This document shows positions 34,087 through 42,156 of a stretch of 64,000 nt of DNA, piece after piece. Where the stretch lies: the NCBI GenBank assembly GCA_048267245.1, contig JBLWXV010000002.1:434001-498000 (forward strand), given 5' to 3'. Made by a program: the position numbers and the translations under genes. Source of the stretch: JBLWXV01 sp048267245. Its GTDB lineage: Bacteria > Bdellovibrionota > Bacteriovoracia > Bacteriovoracales > Bacteriovoracaceae. The notes below the pieces were generated by a model that ran no database searches, had not been told where the DNA came from, and saw nothing but the letters and a program-made list of their open reading frames with translations. How positions within the stretch are numbered: position 1 is the stretch's first letter; each line of letters begins with the position of its first letter.

Positions 34087-34605
34087 ATGAAAGCGTTCAT
34101 TCTTGCCCTCACGTCTGCCGCCCTTATGGGAAGTGCCTATGCTGCCAGCGAAGTCTCTTCTCAATCTCTCAATATCACCGTGACTGATTCAGCGAAAGTT
34201 GAAGTAAAGGTTATTGAAACTAGCGAAGCCTGTGCCTTCACTTTTGATCCCCAGTGGGCCGATGATGAAGATACAAGTGGCATAAAAGTGATCTTTGATA
34301 ATTACAAGGCCACTACTGCAAAGCTTGAGTCGCTTAGAAAAGCAGGTTTTGAATTTGCTGGCTACGAAGGTAATGAGAAGTGTACTTTTGAAAATGGTGC
34401 CAACACGTTTCCAGCTCTTCGCGCCAGTGATGGAAGTCTCTACTTTTCAGTTTATACAACTGGTGCATCACTTGCCAGTGCCGCTCGCGAGCAAAACGCC
34501 TTTAAAACTGTTCGCAGAATTTATGTGAAAGGTTTTGAAGAGCTTAAAAAGTCAGTGCTCAAGAAAGTAGATCTAAAGAAATTCGAAGTTCTTAGTAACC
34601 TCTAA
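34087..34605 (+). CDS. Exported protein of unknown function
   Basis: A 172-residue exported protein (signal ALTSAALMGSAYAAS). The mature chain is beta-rich with two Cys (EACAFTF and KCTFEN), which may form a disulfide, and a helical tail (FEELKKSVLKKVDLKKF). No family is recognised. GGAGA 6 bases before ATG 34087 fixes the start. It converges with the next gene, overlapping by 14 bases. Confidence 0.65.
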   Translation: MKAFILALTSAALMGSAYAASEVSSQSLNITVTDSAKVEVKVIETSEACAFTFDPQWADDEDTSGIKVIFDNYKATTAKLESLRKAGFEFAGYEGNEKCTFENGANTFPALRASDGSLYFSVYTTGASLASAAREQNAFKTVRRIYVKGFEELKKSVLKKVDLKKFEVLSNL

Positions 34606-35473
34606 TTCTCTGTTCTTTGAAGGTGGGCACGGTCCCGCCTTCTTGAACCCATCTAAAGTAGTCGCTAAAAAAGCCATTATAATAGTCATTTAGACCGTCG
34701 CCAAAGAGATCGGTTGAATGATAGGTCCCATTATTAGATGGGCCAAAGCGCTCGGCCGAACTCACAAAGAACATAAGGGGCTTCGCGCCTGCTTTCTTTT
34801 CGGCCTGCTGGAGCTCAATCCACTTGTGAGCTGAAACTAGTCCAGTCTCGTTGTCAAAGACCTTCCAACCGCTCTCGGTCTTGATCATGGTGGCCACGTG
34901 ATGACCCCATTCCTGCATGTCACCCACCACCCAAATTTTCTTAATACTACTTGGGTGCACGCCGTAGCGAAGGGCCTCAATATGAGCAATGATTGCGCGC
35001 CCAAAGCAAAAGCCAATTTTTACTCCGCCTGGCTCATAGTTAAGGGAGCACGAGCCAATGGGATTATTTTCAAAGTCGTCGTAGAATTTCTGGGCTTCAA
35101 TATCACTTAGGCGATAGACATATTTAGGATCGCGCTGCTCGCTCATTGTTGTTGGTGCAAGGAGGTGGCGCAGCTTTTGATTAAATCTTCTCACTTTGGA
35201 AGGTGAGAATTGACTGTGAATATCAAAGAAACTCCACGACCCATAGATCTTTTCAAATTCTCTTAAAGTATTCGTTCTTCCTAGGGTGATTTCACTGGCG
35301 CTGCCCATCGCTCGCTTATTAAAAGCGGGAGAGTAGCTCATAAGGGTGACAAAGTGATTGTAGCAACTAAGGGGGTCTTGAATGTCAGAGCTGGCCGCGC
35401 GCTTAAAGTCAGGACTGGCGCAAGAAGCCGATAGAAGGAGTGCAGTGAGTAGGACCAGGAGTTGCTTTAACAT
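34592..35473 (-). CDS. Lipoprotein with papain/protein-glutaminase-like catalytic triad pattern
   Basis: A 293-residue lipoprotein (lipobox LLSASC). The region GFCFGRAIIAHIEALRYGV (Cys near 152), WGHHVATMIK (His near 191) and WKVFDNETG (Asp near 205) has the order and spacing of a Cys-His-Asp papain-like fold, most like bacterial protein-glutaminase (Gln_deamidase) domains. Such enzymes deamidate Gln in proteins; several are toxins. The assignment is from motif order only. A conserved YRLSDIEAQKFYDDFENNP segment precedes it. It may target surface or prey proteins. Confidence 0.6.
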   Translation of the reverse strand: MLKQLLVLLTALLLSASCASPDFKRAASSDIQDPLSCYNHFVTLMSYSPAFNKRAMGSASEITLGRTNTLREFEKIYGSWSFFDIHSQFSPSKVRRFNQKLRHLLAPTTMSEQRDPKYVYRLSDIEAQKFYDDFENNPIGSCSLNYEPGGVKIGFCFGRAIIAHIEALRYGVHPSSIKKIWVVGDMQEWGHHVATMIKTESGWKVFDNETGLVSAHKWIELQQAEKKAGAKPLMFFVSSAERFGPSNNGTYHSTDLFGDGLNDYYNGFFSDYFRWVQEGGTVPTFKEQRIRGY

Positions 35474-35487
35474 GGAGTCTTAACGGT

Positions 35488-35520
35488 AAAAAAAAGGCCC
35501 GGCTTTAAAGTATCCGGGCC
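35488..35520 (-). terminator. Rho-independent terminator of the cheW-mcp unit
   Basis: On the minus strand GGCCCGG pairs with CCGGGCC across an 11-base loop, followed by eight T. It lies 13 bases beyond the chemotaxis receptor stop at 35534. Confidence 0.9.
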
Positions 35521-35533
35521 ATTTAGTCAGAGA

Positions 35534-37267
35534 TTAGATTTCTTTAAATCTTGGGTCATCCTCACTTGGCATGTGGTCAAAGGAAGCGCCAACTGCCGTT
35601 TTCATAGGAGCTGAATCAATTTTGTGCGCCTTTGGAAGTTCGATGACATTGTGATCGGTATAAGTGCGTCCTGGCTTCTTCGCGCTCACTTTTGCCATGC
35701 TCTTATACTCGCTATTTTGACCTTTAATCGTGAGCACAAGCATCTCTACGGTGTGGTTGAGTGACTCGGCCTGAGAAGAGAGCTGGCTCGCTGCTGCCGC
35801 GGCTTCCTCTGAAGTCGATGCGTTGGTCTGAGTCACTTCGTCGAGGTTGGTCATCGCTTTTGAGATTTCCTGCACCCCTTGAGATTGTTCCTGGCTAGCG
35901 ACAGAGATATCGCGAGACATTTGATCCACACTCTTAATATTGGTGAAGATCTCGTGGAGAACTGAACTGCATTCGGTAGCAATTTTATTTCCCTGCTCAA
36001 CCTTGCTCTTGCTCGCCTCGATGATGGTGCCTACGCGCGACTTAGTCTCATTCACAATCCCTTCAACCTGAGACTTGCTATTGTCTAGGAGTTCGGCAAT
36101 TTCTTTTGAGGCCTTGCCACTCATTTCAGCAAGCTTTCCAACTTCTTCAGCAACAACTGCGAAGCCCTTGCCGTGCTCACCCGCTCTGGCAGCCTCTACT
36201 GAGGCGTTAAAAGAGAGAAGCTTAGTTTGAAACACGATATCGTTGATCACTTTAGTTTTCTCGCCAATTTCCCCAATGAGAGCGACGATTTCAGTGATGC
36301 GCTGATTACTGTGATCAACTTCACTCATGACACTTGCATTACTGCGCTCAATTTCATTGATTGCCTTCACCATTTCTTGCATGACATTTTGTCCGCGCTG
36401 AGCACTGTCGCTTGAACTTCTTGCCAAGGCCGAAGCGCGGTTAGAGTTTTCAGCGTTCTTTTGCACCATCGAACTCATCTCTTCAATCGAAGCGGCCGTC
36501 TGCTCAAGTGAAGATGCCTGCTCGCTTGAAGCTTGTGAGAGCTCAACTGAAGAGTTGGCAATTTGAGAAGCGGCACTTGAGACCTGAACAGAGTTTGAAT
36601 TCAGCGTGTCGATGATTTCATCTATTGAGCGACCTAAGGCCTTTAGAGTAAAGTACGCAATCGCAATACCAATAAGGAGAGTCAGGGCAATCACGAGTAG
36701 AATGAGATTTCTATTGTGGTCATACTCTGCATCAGTGTCATCGGCCTTACTATCAATTAGCTCGAAGTTTCTCTTTACAATACTATTGAGGATTTCTTCT
36801 ATGTTTAAACGAAGTTCACGCCCTTTAAGCATACTCGTCTGGGCAGCTTCCGAGAGATTTCCCTCTTTGACCAGTGATCTAATTTCACCAATCATGCCCC
36901 ACCACTGAGAGTAGAAGTCTTTAAATTTTGTGAGTTCCTCTTTTCCAAGCTCAGTTGAGATGGCATAGGCCTCTTTGTGAAGATCGAGGACTTGAGTGTG
37001 GCGCTCATCAAGTCTCTTATTTTGAAGCGCCCTCGCTTCAGCATCCGTAGAGAGAATTAGGTTCTTCTCATTGATGAGTTGGATAAGAAAGAGCTCCTTC
37101 ATTTCATGGGCCTGGTGCGCTCTCACAGCAACCACGCGACCCATTTCATTAAAGTCGTCTTTGATGTCGTTTAGTTTCGTTAGACTCAGACCTGAAATAC
37201 AGATGTTGCCAACGATAAAGATGGAGAGGATAGCAGAGAATTTGGCGTTCAAACTTAAGTTCTTCAT
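35534..37267 (-). CDS. Methyl-accepting chemotaxis protein
   Basis: A 577-residue inner membrane receptor. The first helix (about 9-29) and second (about 190-210) bracket a periplasmic four-helix-bundle sensor. The cytoplasmic signalling domain contains the hairpin tip FQTKLLSFNASVEAARAGEHG and flanking methylation helices with SSLEQTAASIEEMSS. Only about 15 residues separate TM2 from the first signalling helix, so there is no room for a normal HAMP domain. No CheR-tethering pentapeptide is at the C-terminus. It lies 15 bases after cheW. AAGGAAAG precedes the ATG. Confidence 0.9.
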   Translation of the reverse strand: MKNLSLNAKFSAILSIFIVGNICISGLSLTKLNDIKDDFNEMGRVVAVRAHQAHEMKELFLIQLINEKNLILSTDAEARALQNKRLDERHTQVLDLHKEAYAISTELGKEELTKFKDFYSQWWGMIGEIRSLVKEGNLSEAAQTSMLKGRELRLNIEEILNSIVKRNFELIDSKADDTDAEYDHNRNLILLVIALTLLIGIAIAYFTLKALGRSIDEIIDTLNSNSVQVSSAASQIANSSVELSQASSEQASSLEQTAASIEEMSSMVQKNAENSNRASALARSSSDSAQRGQNVMQEMVKAINEIERSNASVMSEVDHSNQRITEIVALIGEIGEKTKVINDIVFQTKLLSFNASVEAARAGEHGKGFAVVAEEVGKLAEMSGKASKEIAELLDNSKSQVEGIVNETKSRVGTIIEASKSKVEQGNKIATECSSVLHEIFTNIKSVDQMSRDISVASQEQSQGVQEISKAMTNLDEVTQTNASTSEEAAAAASQLSSQAESLNHTVEMLVLTIKGQNSEYKSMAKVSAKKPGRTYTDHNVIELPKAHKIDSAPMKTAVGASFDHMPSEDDPRFKEI

Positions 37268-37282
37268 TTCTTTCCTTGAGAG

Positions 37283-37735
37283 CTAAGCGGCTCTCTTATC
37301 ACTTTCAAATTGAGGTTTCATAATTTTAAAGGGACAAAGTATCGGAGTGAGACAGTTGGCATGATCAATCATTCCATTAGTGAGGTGGGCCATTTTTTTG
37401 TGACTACTCTTAATTTTCGATTTATTCACAACCACAATCTCTCTTATGTAATCCACTTCAATACCAAAGGTGTGCTCACCTAGATCAAAAATAATAATGT
37501 TCTTCTGATCGGCATTTCCAAGTTCATTCATCTTAAGTTTTTCTCTCATATTAATCACTGTCACAATATTTCCATCTGCCTCACAGAGACCGCGCACATG
37601 TGACGGAGATTCTGCTTTCTTTATAAGAGAGGCTGAATTTAAGACTTCTTTAACTCTTAAGAGTTCTACAGCGTAAGACTTCGTTCCTAAATCAAACTTA
37701 AGGTAGCTTTCAAAATCTCTTTTGGTATGTGGCAT
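37283..37735 (-). CDS. cheW: CheW-like chemotaxis coupling protein
   Basis: A 150-residue CheW domain coupling receptors to CheA. The segments YLKFDLGTKSYAVELLRVKEVL, HVRGLCEADGNIVTVINMREKL and IIIFDLGEHTFGIEVDYIREIV fit the two CheW beta-barrel lobes. It is the first gene of a two-gene unit with the receptor. A C-terminal KIMKPQFESDK tail is added. No cheA is in the window, so it must act with a distant signalling complex. Confidence 0.85.
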   Translation of the reverse strand: MPHTKRDFESYLKFDLGTKSYAVELLRVKEVLNSASLIKKAESPSHVRGLCEADGNIVTVINMREKLKMNELGNADQKNIIIFDLGEHTFGIEVDYIREIVVVNKSKIKSSHKKMAHLTNGMIDHANCLTPILCPFKIMKPQFESDKRAA

Positions 37736-38050
37736 GTCTCTCTCACCAATTCTTGATAGCTTGATATTTTCGGTAATTTCCTACTGAGCTTAACGCCACT
37801 TAAATGAAAATATTCGATCGGTTAGCTTCTCTTTAAAATCGGCTATAAATTAAATTTATAAGAGCGGTGTAATAAAGGGGATTTATCTCAGTAGAATTAG
37901 TTGAGGTTAATTTTTCCTGATATTTAGTGGCAAATCTTAAGAAGTTAAAAATTCCTAAGTAAAACGGTTCTAAAGGGGCGTACTGCCAAAAAGCATCCAC
38001 ATATTCTTAAAGAAGCACGGATTACCAACCGGGGGCCCTTGCAAAAAATT
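37736..38050. other. Divergent intergenic region between cheW and the AhpD-like gene
   Basis: About 315 bases, AT-rich, with no open frame that looks coding. It should hold the cheW promoter on the minus strand. The right-hand edge adjoins the palindromic operator at 38051-38077. Confidence 0.4.
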
Positions 38051-38077
38051 AATTATGGATATATTTTATCCTTAATT
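38051..38077 (+). promoter_or_regulatory. Palindromic operator candidate for the Rrf2 regulator
   Basis: Arms AATTATGGATA (38051-38061) and TATCCTTAATT (38067-38077) are inverted copies with one mismatch and a 5-base spacer. It lies 16 bases before the ATG of the AhpD-like gene, overlapping the likely promoter/leader. The adjacent Rrf2-family gene in the same operon makes autoregulation plausible. Confidence 0.6.
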
Positions 38078-38093
38078 GTAAAGGAGGTCCGAA

Positions 38094-38570
38094 ATGACTG
38101 CAAGAATGAATTATTACGACAAACTTCCCCAGGGTTTCCAAAAGCTCGTAGAAATCGAGTCCGTCCTCGTGGAGTCAAGCCTCGATCACAAGATCAGACA
38201 TCTGGTTAAGATTCGCGCCTCGCAAATTAATGAGTGCGCCTTCTGTATCGACATGCATATTAAGGAGGCCGTGATTGATGGCGAGACTCACCTGCGCCTG
38301 CATCATATCGCTGGCTGGAAGGAATCTAATCTCTTTAGCGCTAAGGAGAGAGCTGCGCTCGAGTGGAGTGAGGCACTTACTAAACTAAGTGTTGATAGTA
38401 CTCGCGATGAAGTCTATAACAGAGTGAAAGAATACTTTGACGAGCAGGAACTCACGGCCCTCACTCTCGCGATCTCAGTTATCAACACTTGGAATCGCAT
38501 TGCGATTAGTTTTAGGTCAGTTCCAGGCTCGCTTGATAAGGCCTATGGGCTAGATAAAGCAGGACTATGA
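38094..38570 (+). CDS. Carboxymuconolactone decarboxylase/AhpD-like protein
   Basis: A 158-residue protein. The core SLDHKIRHLVKIRASQINECAFCIDMHIKEA carries the CxxC pair (CAFC, near residues 48-51) and the downstream His of the AhpD proton relay. Such proteins act as alkylhydroperoxidase-like thiol enzymes. The ribosome binding site AAAGGAGG is near-perfect. It overlaps the Rrf2 gene by 4 bases and shares a palindromic operator, so the pair probably responds to redox or nitrosative stress. Confidence 0.85.
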   Translation: MTARMNYYDKLPQGFQKLVEIESVLVESSLDHKIRHLVKIRASQINECAFCIDMHIKEAVIDGETHLRLHHIAGWKESNLFSAKERAALEWSEALTKLSVDSTRDEVYNRVKEYFDEQELTALTLAISVINTWNRIAISFRSVPGSLDKAYGLDKAGL

Positions 38571-39058
38571 TTCTAGGAAACCAAGTCGAATGGGCGCTTC
38601 ACTGCATGGCCATTCTGGCCCGCTTGCCGGCGGAGCGCTTTATCCCCACCAAAGTTCTCGCCGAATTTCACGGCGTCCCGAAAGAGTATCTCTCAAAGGC
38701 AATGCAGGCCCTCGCCGCCCAGGGATTAGTTGAGGGCACACTTGGCCCAAAGGGTGGCTATCGCTTAGCTCGTCCCGCCAGTGAGGTGAGTCTTCTTGCT
38801 ATCGTTGAAGCGGTGGAGGGCAGTCGCAAGACTTTTAACTGCCAAGAGATTCGCTTTAACAATCCCTGTGCTGAAAAGATGACTAAGGCACAGAGGGGCA
38901 AGGCCTCAGTCTGTCAGATCGCTAGGGTAATGTATCAAGCCGATGAGGCCTGGCGCAGAACTTTAAGAGAGAAGAAGCTTTCAGATATTGTGAGCGAGGT
39001 GGTGGAAGCAGTCCCCGCCGAACTTCTCGCGAAGTCCGACGAGTGGCTATTGAAATAA
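38567..39058 (+). CDS. Rrf2-family transcriptional regulator
   Basis: A 163-residue regulator with the winged-helix core PTKVLAEFHGVPKEYLSKAMQAL and the wing GLVEGTLGPKGGYRLARP, as in IscR/NsrR-type proteins. Three Cys (NCQEIRF, NPCAEK, SVCQIAR; near residues 92-120) are placed like the Fe-S ligands of the family, so it may sense NO, redox or Fe-S status. It is coupled to the AhpD-like gene. It likely binds the palindrome at 38051-38077. Confidence 0.85.
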   Translation: MILGNQVEWALHCMAILARLPAERFIPTKVLAEFHGVPKEYLSKAMQALAAQGLVEGTLGPKGGYRLARPASEVSLLAIVEAVEGSRKTFNCQEIRFNNPCAEKMTKAQRGKASVCQIARVMYQADEAWRRTLREKKLSDIVSEVVEAVPAELLAKSDEWLLK

Positions 39059-40006
39059 TTAACGAACGCAGTAGTACTTATAAGTTTTCTGATTCACTTC
39101 CCATGGATTTCTAACCGGCGAAGGATTGCGAAGTCCTGGGTGAAAGACCTTGCCATTTGGAAGCGCCCAAACGGCGTTGCCAAGACCCACACCACCTGAC
39201 CAGTCGCCATAGGCATTGATGAGATCAAGTTCAATGGCGTTTGGAAGGCGAGCATCAAGGGTTTCACAAGCGAGCTCGGCCATCTTGAGATCACTCACTT
39301 CATCTACACTACCAGAGAGGCCACCGATAATTGTGAGCTCACCCTGACCAATGCGAAGAGTGCTTGGAAATTGCGTGCGCTGAAATTCAGTGTAGAGTTG
39401 GCTCGCAATAATGCTCATCACTGTGCTCGGGTGACCCGTGCCAGTGTAGGAGGTAGTCATCCCATTGCGACCAATGAGGTGAAGAGTGACTTGCAGATTG
39501 CCACGACAGTTGGGGGCAAGCGAGTAGGTGCCGTAGGCAATGAAGTCGAGCTCACTCATCATGCTGTCGTTAAAATTGCCAGCGGGAAGCCCAGAGCGAA
39601 GGCTAGTGACAATTGATTGCAGAGAATTTAGGTGCTGAAAGGAGATCTTCTTCACGCGCGGGTGAAGATCGCGGTGGTAGCCGTCCACAAAGGCTTTAAG
39701 CGATGATTCAAGTGTCACCCCAAAATTTTGATAAGAGGCAAGGGCCAGATTCTTAGTGTAGAGGCGATCAAAGCTCTCGAGCATGTGGAGCGCTTCCATC
39801 CCATAGGCCCCATAGGCCATGAGCTCCTGGGCATTTCGAACCATCTGCGCCATGTACTCCTGCTTTGTTTGCGAGTAGGCGTTGTGAAAAGAGCAAAGGT
39901 CCGCCCCACGAATAAAGGGGATCGAAGGCCAAATATTCGCGCGCTTAGCAAAGGCTGTCTGCACCGAGCAAAGGGCAAGTAGAACGAGAAGAATCTTCGT
40001 TTTCAT
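39059..40006 (-). CDS. Exported protein of unknown function
   Basis: A 315-residue exported protein (signal VLLALCSVQTAFAKR). The first half is helical with FHNAYSQTKQEY and LMAYGAYGMEALHML; the second half has a beta-rich, Gly-rich section. The last roughly 60 residues (AELDLINAYG-like, DWSGGVGLGNAVWALPNGKVF) resemble the surface-exposed DUF1566/C-type-lectin-like repeats of Bdellovibrionota, but weakly. Two Cys frame the ends. The ATG at 40006 is chosen because AGGA precedes it and it begins the signal peptide. Confidence 0.65.
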   Translation of the reverse strand: MKTKILLVLLALCSVQTAFAKRANIWPSIPFIRGADLCSFHNAYSQTKQEYMAQMVRNAQELMAYGAYGMEALHMLESFDRLYTKNLALASYQNFGVTLESSLKAFVDGYHRDLHPRVKKISFQHLNSLQSIVTSLRSGLPAGNFNDSMMSELDFIAYGTYSLAPNCRGNLQVTLHLIGRNGMTTSYTGTGHPSTVMSIIASQLYTEFQRTQFPSTLRIGQGELTIIGGLSGSVDEVSDLKMAELACETLDARLPNAIELDLINAYGDWSGGVGLGNAVWALPNGKVFHPGLRNPSPVRNPWEVNQKTYKYYCVR

Positions 40007-40334
40007 AGCAAATCCTGGGGGAAAGTGTTTGCCCTTAGCTACCAAAATCTCACAAAATGCACAAGAAACCCTGAAAACTCTCGTCTAACCCCCACAAACC
40101 CCATTCCCGCTAGCCCAGCGCCAAAGAATAGGGTATAGTGCCCACTGCTCTTTGAAATTGAGATTCCATAAATCTCAGACAAAAGACCCGCAATGATCAA
40201 TTGGGGGGACCGTTCGAGGAATGTTTTGGTGCAATGTCTGCACCTTGACTCACGACAGGCGCTAACGCTTCTGTCATGAATCAAGGCAAACTAAGCACTA
40301 GAACAGTCCACAGGACTGTTCCACCGCAAGTTTG
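40007..40334. other. Region between the exported-protein gene and ssrA, rich in hairpins
   Basis: No gene is supported. Several inverted repeats lie here: a 7-base stem at 40159-40177 and three further hairpins at 40228-40321. The ssrA promoter must be within this stretch but I cannot place it clearly. Confidence 0.5.
40228..40321 (+). repeat. Three adjacent hairpins immediately upstream of tmRNA
   Basis: Hairpin A is GGTGCA/TGCACC (40228-40244). Hairpin B is nested: CCTTGA/TCAAGG (40243-40286) around GACAG/CTGTC and GCG/CGC. Hairpin C is GAACAGTCC/GGACTGTTC with loop ACA (40301-40321). The last ends 13 bases before the mature tmRNA 5' end, so they may be part of the precursor leader, or DNA binding sites. 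Confidence 0.55.
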
Positions 40335-40702
40335 GGGGGTGCCCTGGTTTCGACGGGGTGAGTGATGTCTGAGGGGCGTGTCTGGGTTGGTCTCGAGGAC
40401 CCAGTAAAAACGAGACCAAAACATAATTGCAGACTCTTATGAGCCTGTAGCTCTTGCCGCTTAATTAGCGATCCAAGACTTGAGGGGCCAGCTCCAAGAA
40501 ACAGAAACTGGCAAAGCTGATTGTGGTTGCAGCCTAACTAATCTCCGAGGGCACCGGGCCTCTTCGTAAACATCTCACCGGGGTTTGCCGTTTGCACGTA
40601 AAACGGACAGCCTTGTGAACTGGCGATAACCGTTTACTACACACGTAGTCCCTCCTTCGGATCTAACTTCGGACGTGGGTTCGATTCCCACCACCTCCAC
40701 CA
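40335..40702 (+). ncRNA. ssrA: Transfer-messenger RNA (tmRNA), one-piece
   Basis: The 5' end starts GGGGGTG and pairs with CACCTCC at the 3' end to form the acceptor stem (one G-U pair), followed by an encoded ACCA. The T arm GTGGG TTCGATT CCCAC lies at 40675-40691. The tag reading frame GCA GAC ... GCT TAA at 40429-40464 encodes ADSYEPVALAA, with the usual hydrophobic ALAA degradation end. The partner smpB is at 14288-14737. The 3' end of this gene is a frequent integration site. Confidence 0.95.
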
Positions 40703-40715
40703 CTCTTGCCTACGG

Positions 40716-40740
40716 CAAAACGATCCAGTGGATCGTTTTG
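40716..40740 (+). terminator. Hairpin terminator after ssrA
   Basis: A perfect 11-base stem (40716-40726 with 40730-40740), loop AGT, has an A-rich 5' arm and a T-rich 3' arm CGTTTTG. It lies 14 bases past the tmRNA 3' end. An alternative TTGCC/GGCAA hairpin overlaps its start (40706-40718). Confidence 0.75.
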
Positions 40741-40935
40741 AAGTTGAGCAAGGGGTGATAAGCGAGAAGCGTCAGCTCCGAGCGCAGAACCCGACCAGCC
40801 TGTTCAAAATTCTCCTCGAATAAAAACGTAAGTGTTTCTTAACTACTAAAAGCTAGGATTTAAATTATAATTAAGTTTGATTCTGGAACTTAGAGTGCAT
40901 GTGATCTATTTGGATTATATTTTTCAAGGCCTCCT

Positions 40936-41145
40936 ATGAAGACAGTATTCGAGTCATCGGATTCTAACTTGATCCTCTATGTAGAAAGTATTCTTAAAAA
41001 TGCAGGAATCACTTGTATTGTTTCAACTGGCAGTCTCGGTGGTGTTCATGGAGGTTTGTCGTTTGTAAATAGCTCAACCATTTCTGTTCCAAGCATTGAT
41101 TATGAAGAATCTATACAATTAATTAATGAGTTCATCGAAGTGTAA
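40936..41145 (+). CDS. Small DUF2007-like protein
   Basis: A 69-residue soluble protein. The pattern FESSDSNLILYVESILKNAG followed by Gly-rich strands and SVPSIDYEESIQLINEF resembles DUF2007, a ferredoxin-like signal-transducing domain with unknown ligand. It is the first gene after tmRNA, with AT-rich codon use. The homology is from pattern only. Confidence 0.5.
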   Translation: MKTVFESSDSNLILYVESILKNAGITCIVSTGSLGGVHGGLSFVNSSTISVPSIDYEESIQLINEFIEV

Positions 41146-41202
41146 CTGGCGATGAACATACTCAAATGAGGCAAGTCATGATGAAAGATGCTAGGAGAGA
41201 GA

Positions 41203-41541
41203 ATGGAGAACGTTAAACTTATTGGACGAATCGTATGTTCTGACTCTCAAATAGCGCTTACTTTTCAGGATATTAGGCAAATAAAAAATATACTTAGGGC
41301 TTTAAGAAAAAACTTTAAAGTAAAAAATGATTGGCGAAACTTTATCCTCTTCTACTTACCTTTATTCGATGACTACGTGAAGGTTTACAATATAAATGGT
41401 GTGCGCTGTATTTTTGAACCAGATGGTTTTTCATATGCTGACGGGATGTCATTCTGGACTGATCGTGTAAATGAGAAGCTGTTTTATCAAATCGTCTCCT
41501 CTTTGAAGGAAGAGTTGGAACTCTCTCTTGTCGATGGCTAA
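41203..41541 (+). CDS. Small protein of unknown function
   Basis: A 112-residue soluble protein with alternating strands and helices (QIKNILRALRKNFKVK; FILFYLPLFDDYVKV; a Glu/Leu-rich terminal helix). The ATG at 41203 has AGGAG 5 bases upstream. No family is recognised. It lies in the AT-rich region after tmRNA. Confidence 0.5.
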   Translation: MENVKLIGRIVCSDSQIALTFQDIRQIKNILRALRKNFKVKNDWRNFILFYLPLFDDYVKVYNINGVRCIFEPDGFSYADGMSFWTDRVNEKLFYQIVSSLKEELELSLVDG

Positions 41542-41562
41542 TAAGCTCCTTAATTTGTAGGA

Positions 41563-42084
41563 ATGTTTAGCAACATAAACGATCACCGGTCGATTGACTT
41601 TGTTCATGACCAAACATCTAGAAAAAAGAAACTTAGATTTTTGACTGTAGTAGATAACTTCACGAGAGAGTCGCCAGGGGTCCTGGTTGATAATCGACTA
41701 AGGTCAAGAGATGTTGTCCGATACCTCGATATCTTAACCTCAGTAAAGGGAATGCCAAATAAAATCATCTGTGACAATGGCCCTGAGTTCATTTGTTCGA
41801 GATTTAAAAGCTGGGCAGAGATGAAGAAAATAGAGCTTTGCTACATTCGACCAGGAAGACCAAACGACAACGCATTTATAGAATCTTTTAATGCTAGATT
41901 TAGAGAAGAGTTTTTAAATACTAACCATTTTGAAGGGATAGAGGATGCACAAAAAAAGGCTGATAATTGGATTATGTATTATAATGGTGAAAGACCACAT
42001 GGTTCATTAAGTAATAAAACCCCTTATGAGTTTAAACGCTTGGTCCGAAGTGTATACTTAGAAGAAGGGTTGGAGATGGTGTAA
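41563..42084 (+). pseudogene. IS3-family transposase (OrfB) fragment, 5' end missing
   Basis: The C-terminal integrase-core part of an IS3/IS407-group OrfB: it begins at the first catalytic region (SIDFVHDQT), continues LTVVDNFTRESPGV, then the second catalytic block ICDNGPEF and the third FNARFREEFLN with the DDE Glu, and PHGSLSNKTP. The N-terminal helix-turn-helix half and orfA are missing, and no inverted repeats are recognisable. It is therefore a relic of an earlier insertion next to the tmRNA gene. Confidence 0.85.
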
Positions 42085-42156
42085 CTAATTTGGTGGATTA
42101 AGAAAAGGGGCTCACCTCAAATTGAAGTCAAAGTTTCTTAAATAAAGTGAGAATTT

